Shown: one piece after another, positions 11,753 to 20,392 of the stretch
Layout: each line of letters opens with the position of its first letter
How positions within the stretch are numbered: the first letter of the stretch is position 1
NCBI GenBank assembly: GCA_964057225.1
Contig: OZ059898.1
Coordinates: 11,408,001 to 11,472,000, forward strand
Direction: 5' to 3'
Source of the DNA: Auanema rhodensis
Lineage: Eukaryota; Nematoda; Chromadorea; Rhabditida; Rhabditidae
DNA: 64,000 nt
Made by a program: the position numbers and the translations under genes
Notes under the pieces: generated by a model
What the model was told of the DNA's origin: nothing
The model's database searches: none
The model's input: only the letters and a program-made list of their open reading frames with translations

Positions 11753-14700
11753 ATGAGCAATAATAGACAGAGAAATAACAGTACCTTTAGGGGAAATAAC
11801 AACAATAGAGGCAGAGGTAGAGGCTCAAGAGTCAATAATTTGACTCTGATATCTCCTTTGACTTTAGCCGTAGCTTTATCAGTAATCTTATCACTGGTTA
11901 CAACAGCTGAAGCATACCAGCTATGTACTAAAGCTACTGGAGGAGCCCTTCTCCGTCCCCCATCTCTCCGAAAATGCTTATTACCACCAATAAAGCATAT
12001 CTTACGAACAAAAGTTCATCTTTATACAAGGAATCAAACGGCACATGAATGGGATGCATGGAGATGCTCCAAAGAAATTCATAAAATGTGTATCAGAGAC
12101 CTTTTGTTCCTTAGAGATACCAATACAACGATAGCGAGAATTGAAAAGATACCAGCTGCAGAATGCAGACTGGCAGTGAGAGATAGAAGATGGAATTGGA
12201 GTGAATTAAAGAAGATCGACAGCATAACATATGCAACTGACGAGCCTTCCTTCTCGCCAGGCCGATCTTTTAATAATGAACTATGTGAAGAGAAAGCCAG
12301 ATTGGTTATCGAAAGAGGGGTTATGACACGGATGCCAGATGAAACTATAATCTCCAATTTAATACTAAATACTGAAGGATGCTTAGCGCATCATGGAGAA
12401 TGTGCATCAGATACCTCAATCATCATATGGGAGAAACAGCCTTATGAATATCGATGCATCTATATCGACATGAGTGAATATGATGCGATAATTGGAAACG
12501 GCATTATTCTGTTACCAACCACTCAATCAGCCCTTGTAATCGATCAAAAAGAGATACCGAAGCAAATATCTTCTTGTTTTAAACAGCCAATCTTCCACAC
12601 CACAACTGGCAATTACATTCTCTTACCACAGTACCCAAATGACACCAATATCCATGTTTTAATAGAGAGAGAATATAAGAAACTTCCGGCGAAAAGAGAT
12701 AAAAGAGCAATTGCGGAATGCACGGTTGAATTAAACAAGGAGTGGATACAAAAACAGGAAGATTTTGAAACTTTAATATTAAATATTTGTCCTTATCCTT
12801 TCTTACGACCGGTGATGAGTAATCCTGGTATTTATCAGATAATACCGCTTATAAAGGCCAGACGAGCTGTCAACCCTTCATATTCAATTATTGATTGGGT
12901 TTCAGCACATCCCGAGAAGTTTTATTTCTTCTTAAGAAGTCCCGTATCTGATAAATCCATACAACGTTTCCTTCAAACATACGAAATACACGACCCTGAG
13001 GAAGCAATACTTTATTTTCTTGCGCAAAAGGAACTGGCAGCAACCACTCGCGGCGCTATACGGTATTTAACCTCAAAACAATTATTAGAACAGATAGGTG
13101 ACAGATTAACAGCACACGAATTTGACGAAAAACTACTAGAAAAGGACGGATCCTACCGCGAAAGAGCCGAAAGCATAGCGATGGAGCTAGCTTATACACC
13201 GGTAATATTTGAAAACAATCTGTCGGTACCATCAAGGCAAGAGGTTTTAAAATCCTTTGTGAACATGCCGCCTATCCGACCAACTTTAACAACTGACAAT
13301 GCTGATGAGCGTATAGTACTTAGAAATACACTTTACTTATACCATAACTTGATGACATTGCGAGTAATAAGGCCAAATAAAACAGCAGCAGCCGTAGATG
13401 ATGAAAAGTTCCGACAATTAACAATCAATGTGCCAGATACCAACAAACTATATCGAGATAAAGATTCGAACTACGGTATATCGATAGGCCCCCACCCTCG
13501 CATTCAAACTCCAAGCGCGGATACACGCCAGCTACTTATAAAAACATTTTTACCACTGTTAGAGGATATTGAAACACCGCCTTATCTGACTAGAAGACTG
13601 TCATTAACGACAACAACGGACAAACCCGCTTCACTAGTTCAGGAGACAACTATAAGCTATACGACTCGGATTCCGACGACAACCATAGTTGACACGACAA
13701 CAGCCGTGATAACTACGACTCTCTCGCCAACAACATTAGCAACAGTCACTGACACGGCGTCACGAACCTTAAGGAAACAAAGAACATCATCTCCACCCGT
13801 AGAAACCAGAGAAATTCAGGCTCAGGCAACGTATACAGCGTCAAAAGTGAACAACGAAATACAATTCAACCTCAACGTATCTCGCAGAATAGCTCAAGAT
13901 CATCTACAATATACAACAACACTCATACAAGAAGAGCTACAGAAACATTTTATGGAATCTTATGAATCCATATGTGAGATTCAAAATAGATACCTCGAGC
14001 TATGGCGTTCTATTTCACACATAGAACCCACAATAGCAATGAGGACTATTTTAGGAAGAGAGGATATTGCAGCCCGTTTCGTAGGCAGCGATATAGTTCA
14101 TGTTCATATATGCTTACCTCTTCAACCTAAAGCTGTTTATCATAATCATAAGATCAATGATACATGCTATTTGGAAACACCAGTAATAACAGAAGATGAG
14201 AGATTATATTTTGCTGCTCCAGGATCAAGAGACTTATTAACACATGGAAAAGAGATAGATTGCGAACATGTACCAACAGATGTGTACTATCAAAATGGAG
14301 AATGGATAAATATAAATGGATCGGTTGAAGTAAAACCAATATCACTCTTTGATAAAGCGCAATACCACCAATTAACACCTTTAAAGTTCACAGGCGCTAA
14401 CTTATACACCAATTTATCATTGAGAGTTTACTCAATGTCAACAGCTATTGCATATGGAGCAAGTTTAGCATCCATACGACAGAACCATGTTTTACATACT
14501 ATTCACAACGATCCAAAGATTACGTCAGCCTTTAATCTTTTGAAAAAGGGCAGTGACTATATCTCTAAAGCAGCTGAGTTCACAACTTCCGCCTGGACTA
14601 GCGTAAAACATTTTCTAATAGGTTCAATTGAGAGAACACTCATCTTTATAGGATCAATAGTCACGATTGCCGCAGTATTAATAATTCTTTTCGTTGTTGT

Positions 14701-15676
14701 TAAATTTTGGTTCTTCAGAGCCACTCCACTAACCGTAATGCATGTCCGTGAAATAGATAATGAGCCCCCAGGCTATGAAGAAACATTGGAACTTGTAAGC
14801 CGCCCAGACCAACAGATGCCAGATAACATCATGAAGCAATACTATCCTGCGTTAGTAACATTTATTCCAATCGCAATACCATTTGTTGCTTCTATTGCAT
14901 CAGCGGAAACAAAGTTACCATTAATATATATATCAGTTGAAGATAAACTGATTTTAGCTTTATGGGATTCAGGCTCATCAGTGTCATATGTTAGGCTCTC
15001 CACCCTCAAATATCTGAACATGGCCGAAAATGTCAAGAAGAGACATTTAGTAGCGATGGCAGCCAACAAGTCCACTTTCACATTTTATGGAAAGATAAAT
15101 CTTGTAATTGAAATTGCCGGCTACGAGATCGAACACACCTTTTTGGTCTCAAACGATCATGACTGTCCTGCTCCCGCTTTAATTGGACTAGATTTCATGA
15201 AAGCGCTTGACAGCGAAAACATCGACGTCAGCCTTAAACCATCCAAGAAGAGGTTGGAGATTGGAAACAATGCCATCCCATTAATAGGAAACGAATCTAT
15301 TAAGCATACGGAGATAACTGTGAATATCATTAATTTAAGAACAAAAACATTAAAGCCTGATGAAGAGGCACCTATCCCAATAAAGACAGATAAACCACTA
15401 GAATCTAACGAAGTGGTTGTCTTAGGGGATAGTGGAAGCGCATTAAAATCATTATATCCAACTGCGTTTCGTGATACCAGTGGAGTATATGTTATGTTCC
15501 GTAACGATACCGATGAAACAATAGCTATGGAAGCTAATTCAGTCATCGGACAGGCAATAATTGGAGAAATTCCGGCTTGTGAACCCTTTAAACATAAGCC
15601 AATTCTACCATATGTTCCGCCAGAAGCCGATTGGGAGAGTAAACTACCATATTTTCCAAGAGACTTCATATCTTGA
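11753..15676 (+). CDS. Envelope-like glycoprotein fused in frame to aspartic protease
   Basis: One 1307-codon frame. Residues 1-25 are Arg/Asn/Gly-rich. An internal signal-like hydrophobic stretch lies at about 30-55, ending TTAEA. A large ectodomain follows with several N-glycosylation sites and paired cysteines, basic cleavage-like sites at 314-318 (KRDKR) and 674-677 (RKQR), and a Thr-rich mucin-like stretch at about 625-670. Residues about 735-900 resemble the conserved core of herpesvirus gB-type class III fusogens: a helix with aromatic and leucine spacing, then cysteine-bearing strands in the same order. A strong transmembrane segment is at about 962-988, followed by PPGY (1005-1008), a PPxY late-domain motif, and a second hydrophobic run at 1033-1051. 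The protease follows, with catalytic DSG at 1072-1074 and a flap ALIGLDF. It lies in the same frame as Gag, 42 bases after the Gag stop. Envelope before protease is an odd order. The gB relation is from motif recognition only. Confidence 0.8.
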   Translation: MSNNRQRNNSTFRGNNNNRGRGRGSRVNNLTLISPLTLAVALSVILSLVTTAEAYQLCTKATGGALLRPPSLRKCLLPPIKHILRTKVHLYTRNQTAHEWDAWRCSKEIHKMCIRDLLFLRDTNTTIARIEKIPAAECRLAVRDRRWNWSELKKIDSITYATDEPSFSPGRSFNNELCEEKARLVIERGVMTRMPDETIISNLILNTEGCLAHHGECASDTSIIIWEKQPYEYRCIYIDMSEYDAIIGNGIILLPTTQSALVIDQKEIPKQISSCFKQPIFHTTTGNYILLPQYPNDTNIHVLIEREYKKLPAKRDKRAIAECTVELNKEWIQKQEDFETLILNICPYPFLRPVMSNPGIYQIIPLIKARRAVNPSYSIIDWVSAHPEKFYFFLRSPVSDKSIQRFLQTYEIHDPEEAILYFLAQKELAATTRGAIRYLTSKQLLEQIGDRLTAHEFDEKLLEKDGSYRERAESIAMELAYTPVIFENNLSVPSRQEVLKSFVNMPPIRPTLTTDNADERIVLRNTLYLYHNLMTLRVIRPNKTAAAVDDEKFRQLTINVPDTNKLYRDKDSNYGISIGPHPRIQTPSADTRQLLIKTFLPLLEDIETPPYLTRRLSLTTTTDKPASLVQETTISYTTRIPTTTIVDTTTAVITTTLSPTTLATVTDTASRTLRKQRTSSPPVETREIQAQATYTASKVNNEIQFNLNVSRRIAQDHLQYTTTLIQEELQKHFMESYESICEIQNRYLELWRSISHIEPTIAMRTILGREDIAARFVGSDIVHVHICLPLQPKAVYHNHKINDTCYLETPVITEDERLYFAAPGSRDLLTHGKEIDCEHVPTDVYYQNGEWININGSVEVKPISLFDKAQYHQLTPLKFTGANLYTNLSLRVYSMSTAIAYGASLASIRQNHVLHTIHNDPKITSAFNLLKKGSDYISKAAEFTTSAWTSVKHFLIGSIERTLIFIGSIVTIAAVLIILFVVVKFWFFRATPLTVMHVREIDNEPPGYEETLELVSRPDQQMPDNIMKQYYPALVTFIPIAIPFVASIASAETKLPLIYISVEDKLILALWDSGSSVSYVRLSTLKYLNMAENVKKRHLVAMAANKSTFTFYGKINLVIEIAGYEIEHTFLVSNDHDCPAPALIGLDFMKALDSENIDVSLKPSKKRLEIGNNAIPLIGNESIKHTEITVNIINLRTKTLKPDEEAPIPIKTDKPLESNEVVVLGDSGSALKSLYPTAFRDTSGVYVMFRNDTDETIAMEANSVIGQAIIGEIPACEPFKHKPILPYVPPEADWESKLPYFPRDFIS

Positions 15677-18584
15677 TCTAGAGAATGCTGATCTCACGAA
15701 AGAAGAAAAACATGAGCTTACAAAAATAATTGAAAGCCACCGTGAGGCATTTCTTAACGAGGACAGGAAAATAGGCTTATTTAAAGGTCCTATAGAGCAT
15801 ACCATACCATTGAGAACAGATATGGATATGCCAAAGCCGAGAATAACACGTATTCCCTTAGGAAAACAGGAAGAAATTGAAAAACAAGTCAAAGAAATGC
15901 TTGAGCAAGGCATAATAGAGCCTTCTACATCTCTATTTAATAGCCCTGTAGTACTAGTTAAGAAGAAAGATGACACGTATAGGTTTGTGACAGATTTTCG
16001 AGCTTTAAATAATGTCACACGCAAGCAAACTTATGTCATTCCAAGCATTTCTGACATAGTTGATTTGGCAGCAGGCGCCCAATTTTTCTCAAACTTCGAT
16101 TTAGTGTCAGGATTTTTTCAAATATCCTTGAGAAAATCAGATCGACCACTAACAGCATTTACGACCACATCCGGCACATACCAGTACAAACGGATGCCGA
16201 TGGGCCTTTGTGGAGCCCCTCATACCTTTCAAACAGCAGTAAGGTATTTGCAAAGTAAATGTTCTTGTAAACTATTTGTTTATTTGGACGATCTATTAGT
16301 TATATCTGATACAAGAGAACAACATCTCAAAGATATCGATGATTTACTGCAAGCAGTAGAAGAATTGGGAATGAAGATAAAGCTTAAGAAATGCGCTTTT
16401 GCTCAACCAGAAGTGAAATTTCTAGGACTTATTGTAGGACGTCAAGGTATAAAACCTGACCCTCAAAAAGTCGCCGCCATACAAGATTATCCGGCACCAA
16501 AGAATGCAACAGGTGTACGAGCATTCTTGGGAATGGTTGGATTCTTTCGCAAATTCATGAAAGATTTTGCACGTATCGCAAGCCCTTTATACGATCTGAC
16601 AAAGGCAGATACTGAATTCAAATGGGAAAACAAACATAAAGAAGCTTTAGACCTCCTTAAAAGAAGTTTAATACAGGCACCCGTTTTAAGCCCACCCAAA
16701 TCGGACCGCTTGTTTATAGTTGAAAGCGACGGTAGTAACATCGCCATAGGTGCTGTATTATTACAACCGGAAGATCCAAAACAACCTCTGAAAAATCTAC
16801 ACCCTATCGCATTTGCAAGCAGAAAACTAGTTAAAGCCGAACGTAACTACGCACCAATCGAGATAGAAGCATTAGGCCTTGTATATGCATTAAATCAATT
16901 CCGTACATACATTCTTGGAACTCATACTATATGTATTACGGACCATCGACCCCTTACCAGCTTAATGACACGCAGAGACTTATTTGGTCGTCTTGCGAAG
17001 TTCCAGCTGGTCATCCAAGAATATGATATTGAAATAAAATATCGCGCAGGCCAATTAAATAAAGTATGCGATGCTCTATCTCGATATATAGGTGAAGAAG
17101 CTAACGATGCTAAGCCGGAAACAAAGAAGAAGAAAATAGAAGAAATTCACATTAACGCCATAAATACACCAACAATAAAGGAAATTCAACTAAACACCCC
17201 TTGGATTAAACGGACGATAGCGGAGATTGAATATAGAGCACAAAAGAACATGACAGCTAATGACAGATATTGTGTCATAAATGACTTGCTCTATACAAAA
17301 CCAACAGACAAAAAGCCACAACCCGCTATCGTAATACCACAAGAACACCCCATAATTGAGGAAATAATCAAAGTTTTTCATGAGGATCCTACAATTGCAG
17401 CACATCAAGGAATTATTAAAACAAAAGAAGCAATTCTAAGAAGATTCTATTGGACAAATATGCAGAACGACATTACTAAATTCATCAAGAACTGCATTAA
17501 ATGTGCTCAAAGAAAAAAAGATCCACATTCCATGACGGTACAACCAATAGGTCATTTTGAGATACCAAGCAAGCCATTTGAACGAGTCCACATGGACGTA
17601 ATGGGACCATTTCCCCCTTCAAAAAGAAACTGTACCTACGTCATTACCATGCAAGACGCATTTACAAAATGGTCAACAACAATTGCTGTACCACAAATAA
17701 CAACGGAAATCACAATTGACCGATTTTTAAGACATTTCGTTTACATTTTTGGACCACCACATCGCTTGATCACCGATAGAGGTTCGAACTTTGTATCCAA
17801 AAAGTTCGAAGAAATGTGTACTAAACTTGGAATCAAACATGAACCAACACTACCACACCAAAAGAACTCAAATGGACAAGTGGAAAGACTTCACAGAACC
17901 CTCGAAGAAGGATTAACCCACTACTTAAAAGAGGACCTTAGTGACTGGGATACTGTATTACCAAAAATCACTTTTGCTATAAACAATATTCAGCACGCGA
18001 CTACAGGGATTGCGCCATACATTGCATTATTTGGTAAAGAATGCAGAATGTCAATGGACGCTGAATTACCAGAAACGATCACCAAAATTCAAGAAATTTC
18101 TGAAGAATTACTCCAAAGAAGACCAGATATGGACAAGAGAGACGAAATAATAAAGAACCGCATAGCTAAAAATCAAGAAAATGCGAAAAAGAAGAAGGAT
18201 AGAACGCAAAGAGCACACCATAGAGACATTCGACCGGGCGACATGGTGATGACGACCATAAAATCACACCAAATCGGCCAAAAGCTTCGGAAAAGCTATG
18301 ATGGACCATACGAAGTCATCAACGTAGAAGGATCAAAAGTTCAAATCAGAAATTCATCAGGAAAACTACAAGATATCCACAAAGATAACTTGAAAATCTT
18401 CTCTCCTGCTTCACAAAACATCTCTTACAACACTCGCGCAAGGTTTCGAGAAAGTCAAGCAGAAGAAGATAGCGACATCGAAATAATAGAAGTGATCAAC
18501 AGGAACAACAAGGATAGCATAGATACAGAGCCAGAAGATGAAAATGAAGACGAAATATGGCTTCCGAGGAATGAAGAAGAATAA
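15561..18584 (+). CDS. pol: Pol: reverse transcriptase, RNase H and integrase
   Basis: Open frame of 1007 codons overlapping the preceding frame by 116 bases; it opens at a TTG and is probably entered by +1 frameshifting, not initiated here. RT motif A has Asp180 (FDLVSGF), and the catalytic YLDD is at 241-244. RNase H begins near Asp390 (ESDGSN). Integrase has an HHCC zinc domain starting at His607 and a D-D35-E triad at Asp679, Asp739 and Glu775, followed by a GPY/F-like module (SYDGPYEV) and an acidic tail. It copies the element RNA into DNA and inserts it. The RT-RH-IN order marks it as Ty3/gypsy. No internal stop or frameshift is seen, so the enzymes could be active. Confidence 0.95.
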   Translation: MEKFRLVNPLNISQFYHMFRQKPIGRVNYHIFQETSYLDLENADLTKEEKHELTKIIESHREAFLNEDRKIGLFKGPIEHTIPLRTDMDMPKPRITRIPLGKQEEIEKQVKEMLEQGIIEPSTSLFNSPVVLVKKKDDTYRFVTDFRALNNVTRKQTYVIPSISDIVDLAAGAQFFSNFDLVSGFFQISLRKSDRPLTAFTTTSGTYQYKRMPMGLCGAPHTFQTAVRYLQSKCSCKLFVYLDDLLVISDTREQHLKDIDDLLQAVEELGMKIKLKKCAFAQPEVKFLGLIVGRQGIKPDPQKVAAIQDYPAPKNATGVRAFLGMVGFFRKFMKDFARIASPLYDLTKADTEFKWENKHKEALDLLKRSLIQAPVLSPPKSDRLFIVESDGSNIAIGAVLLQPEDPKQPLKNLHPIAFASRKLVKAERNYAPIEIEALGLVYALNQFRTYILGTHTICITDHRPLTSLMTRRDLFGRLAKFQLVIQEYDIEIKYRAGQLNKVCDALSRYIGEEANDAKPETKKKKIEEIHINAINTPTIKEIQLNTPWIKRTIAEIEYRAQKNMTANDRYCVINDLLYTKPTDKKPQPAIVIPQEHPIIEEIIKVFHEDPTIAAHQGIIKTKEAILRRFYWTNMQNDITKFIKNCIKCAQRKKDPHSMTVQPIGHFEIPSKPFERVHMDVMGPFPPSKRNCTYVITMQDAFTKWSTTIAVPQITTEITIDRFLRHFVYIFGPPHRLITDRGSNFVSKKFEEMCTKLGIKHEPTLPHQKNSNGQVERLHRTLEEGLTHYLKEDLSDWDTVLPKITFAINNIQHATTGIAPYIALFGKECRMSMDAELPETITKIQEISEELLQRRPDMDKRDEIIKNRIAKNQENAKKKKDRTQRAHHRDIRPGDMVMTTIKSHQIGQKLRKSYDGPYEVINVEGSKVQIRNSSGKLQDIHKDNLKIFSPASQNISYNTRARFRESQAEEDSDIEIIEVINRNNKDSIDTEPEDENEDEIWLPRNEEE
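15671..15677 (+). promoter_or_regulatory. Candidate +1 ribosomal frameshift site TCT-TGA
   Basis: The envelope-protease frame ends TCT TGA (15671-15676). The Pol frame is +1 relative to it and is open from 15561, just after TAA 15558-15560, so the shift must fall within 15561-15676. A sense codon followed by TGA, with a shift of +1, resembles the antizyme-type site. Ty3 is also known to use +1 shifting. The exact site is inferred. Confidence 0.5.
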
Positions 18585-19272
18585 CAACAAGATAATGCTA
18601 CGTTATTTAAATTATTGTAACAAAATAACGATGAATTAGAAAAAAAAAAATTAATGTTAAATAACATTCAAAATAAAAATAGCATTTAATAGAGATTGAG
18701 AAAGGAAAAATAAGGCAAATTCTAAACGAGGAGATGTTATGACTAATGGTTCCAAGTTACCGTAATCCTATGCGGACTAGAGGACATTTTGACAACCATC
18801 CGAGCTCCATGTGCCTCTCCAAATAAGATGAGATAAACACTGGTAGGCGTATCAACCACAATTTCATCTTAAGTGGTAGTCTCCATTAGTAATCAAGGAT
18901 TCACTCTGGGAGACATATGGAGACACATTATTAAATCATAATCTCGGTTCAATTTAGAAATGAGTACTTCTTGAGACCATTAGTCAAAATAATAACATAT
19001 TCCCATTCATTACTAGCCCCTTATTCTACAATCTCTATTAGGAAATGCTTGAATATTAAGATAATTAATTTATGAAATTAATAATATTCTAATTCATCGT
19101 CACTTCATATTATATCGAACCCTTCTTATAAATTATTGTAATTTTGTTTTTATACTAATTAAAACTCTATCATACTATAGTTATTGTGAAGCTAAAACAA
19201 TTGAACTCTAAAACTCAGTTACATATAAGCCCAAATTTTTGTTTAAAATATCGCGAGGTCGCGACAATCTTT
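18585..19272 (+). other. Retroelement 3' untranslated region with a conserved stem-loop
   Basis: AT-rich, no gene. Arms at 18805-18817 and 18910-18922 can pair over 13 bp with one G-U and one mismatch. The third element has the equivalent pair as a perfect 15-bp inverted repeat (CTCCATATGTATCTC at 44534-44548 and its complement at 44631-44645). Pairing kept in both copies suggests a functional RNA structure in the 3' UTR. Confidence 0.6.
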
Positions 19273-19281
19273 GAAAAAGGG
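19273..19281 (+). other. Polypurine tract
   Basis: GAAAAAGGG lies 2 bp before the 3' LTR, the expected place for the plus-strand primer of reverse transcription. The other two elements have similar tracts before their 3' LTRs. Confidence 0.7.
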
Positions 19282-19283
19282 CA

Positions 19284-19649
19284 CGTTCCATTCGGAGACT
19301 CTATATATGTAACTGCAGGGTTAGAGCCAGACCGACTAGAGGAATGTGGAATGGCACCGCCTTCCCTCATGCCCCTATTCGGGAGTTCGCCCCTTTGCAA
19401 GCCCATGGACGGTTTGCATCTAACTTAGTTAATCTTATATATTAGTCTTTGTCTTGTAAGTATAGTTTACTTTATCCTTGTGTTATTGTATTGTAATGAT
19501 ATTGTATTGAGTGTAATAAACCTATATATTTCCTTATCTTATGTAATCCTTATGCTCTGTTTCCATACCGCTACACTTATGGAATACTATACGCGTAGTT
19601 GAGCAGACTACAATGGTCTGTTCAATATACGTAGGAGCATAATGGAACG
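19284..19649 (+). repeat. 3' LTR of the 12.1-kb element
   Basis: 366 bp, about 97.8% identical to 7569-7934. AATAAA is at 19515-19520. It is followed by ATAC (19650-19653), the right copy of the target duplication. Confidence 0.95.
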
Positions 19650-19743
19650 ATACTTCACAGTTAAAGTGATAGACGCAATGATCTCGTACTTATTGGAATT
19701 AGATCAAAAAGCATCAAAAAAATGATTTCTCATGCAAAATATT

Positions 19744-19825
19744 CGCAGTCAGCAGGATTCGAACCTACGCGGGCAGAGCCCAATTGATTTCTAGTCAATC
19801 TCCTTAACCACTCGGACATGACTGC
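19744..19825 (-). tRNA. tRNA-Ser(AGA), first copy of block 2
   Basis: Standard body. The spacer before it was split by the 12.1-kb insertion. Confidence 0.95.
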
Positions 19826-20310
19826 TTGTAAAAGGAATATACTTCACAGTTAAAGTGATAGACGCAATGATCTCGTACTTATTGGAATAAGATCAAAAAG
19901 CATCAAAAAAGTGATTTCTCATGCAAAATATTCGCAGTCAGCAGGATTCGAACCTACGCGGGCATAGCCCAATTGATTTCTAGTCAATCTCCTTAACCAC
20001 TCGGACATGACTGCTTGTAGAAGGAATATACTTTACAGTTAAAGTGATAGACGCAATGATTTCGTACATATTTGAATTAGATCAAATGGGATCATAAAAT
20101 TGATTTCTCATGCAAAATATTCGCAGTCAGCAGGATTCGAACCTACGCGGGCATAGCCCAATTGATTTCTAGTCAATCTCCTTAACCACTCGGACATGAC
20201 TGCTTGTAGAAGGAATATACTTTACAGTTAAAGTGATAGACGCAATGATTTCGTACATATTTGAATTAGATCAAATGGGATCATAAAATTGAATTCTCAT
20301 GCAAAATATT

Positions 20311-20392
20311 CGCAGTCGGCAGGATTCGAACCTACGCGGGCAGAGCCCAATTGATTTCTAGTCAATCTCCTTAACCACTCGGACATGACTGC
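20311..20392 (-). tRNA. tRNA-Ser(AGA) variant, last acceptor pair changed
   Basis: 'agtcggcagg' replaces 'agtcagcagg', turning the innermost acceptor pair into an A-C mismatch. Otherwise standard. Confidence 0.8.

Larger units (their letters stand above)
7569..19649 (+). mobile_element. Ty3/gypsy-type LTR retroelement with an envelope-like gene between Gag and protease
   Basis: Complete element bounded by two 366-bp LTRs and flanked by a 4-bp target duplication ATAC; the unoccupied array unit reads 'ggaatatacttcacag'. The LTRs differ at about 8 positions (about 2.2%), so the insertion is fairly old but not decayed. Order inside: primer site, 1.9-kb leader with an antisense spliced gene, Gag, envelope-protease frame, Pol (RT, RNase H, integrase), 3' UTR, polypurine tract. 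RT-RH-IN order, D-D35-E integrase and a GPY/F-like module place it in Ty3/gypsy (Metaviridae). The LTR ends are CGTTCC...GGAACG rather than the usual TG...CA. The catalytic residues I checked are intact; the one possible break is the Gag stop. Confidence 0.95.

Noticed and set aside
13950..14720. Integrated herpesvirus
   Set aside because: The gB-like region is embedded in a retroelement frame with Gag, protease and Pol between LTRs; no other herpesvirus gene is present.
15157..16024. Long minus-strand frames (170 and 126 codons) opposite protease and RT
   Set aside because: Shadows of the real Gag-Pol frames; no start, splice or polyadenylation signals like those of the antisense gene at 8923-9523.
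19186..19428. 80-codon frame running into the 3' LTR
   Set aside because: Crosses the polypurine tract and LTR edge; chance open frame.
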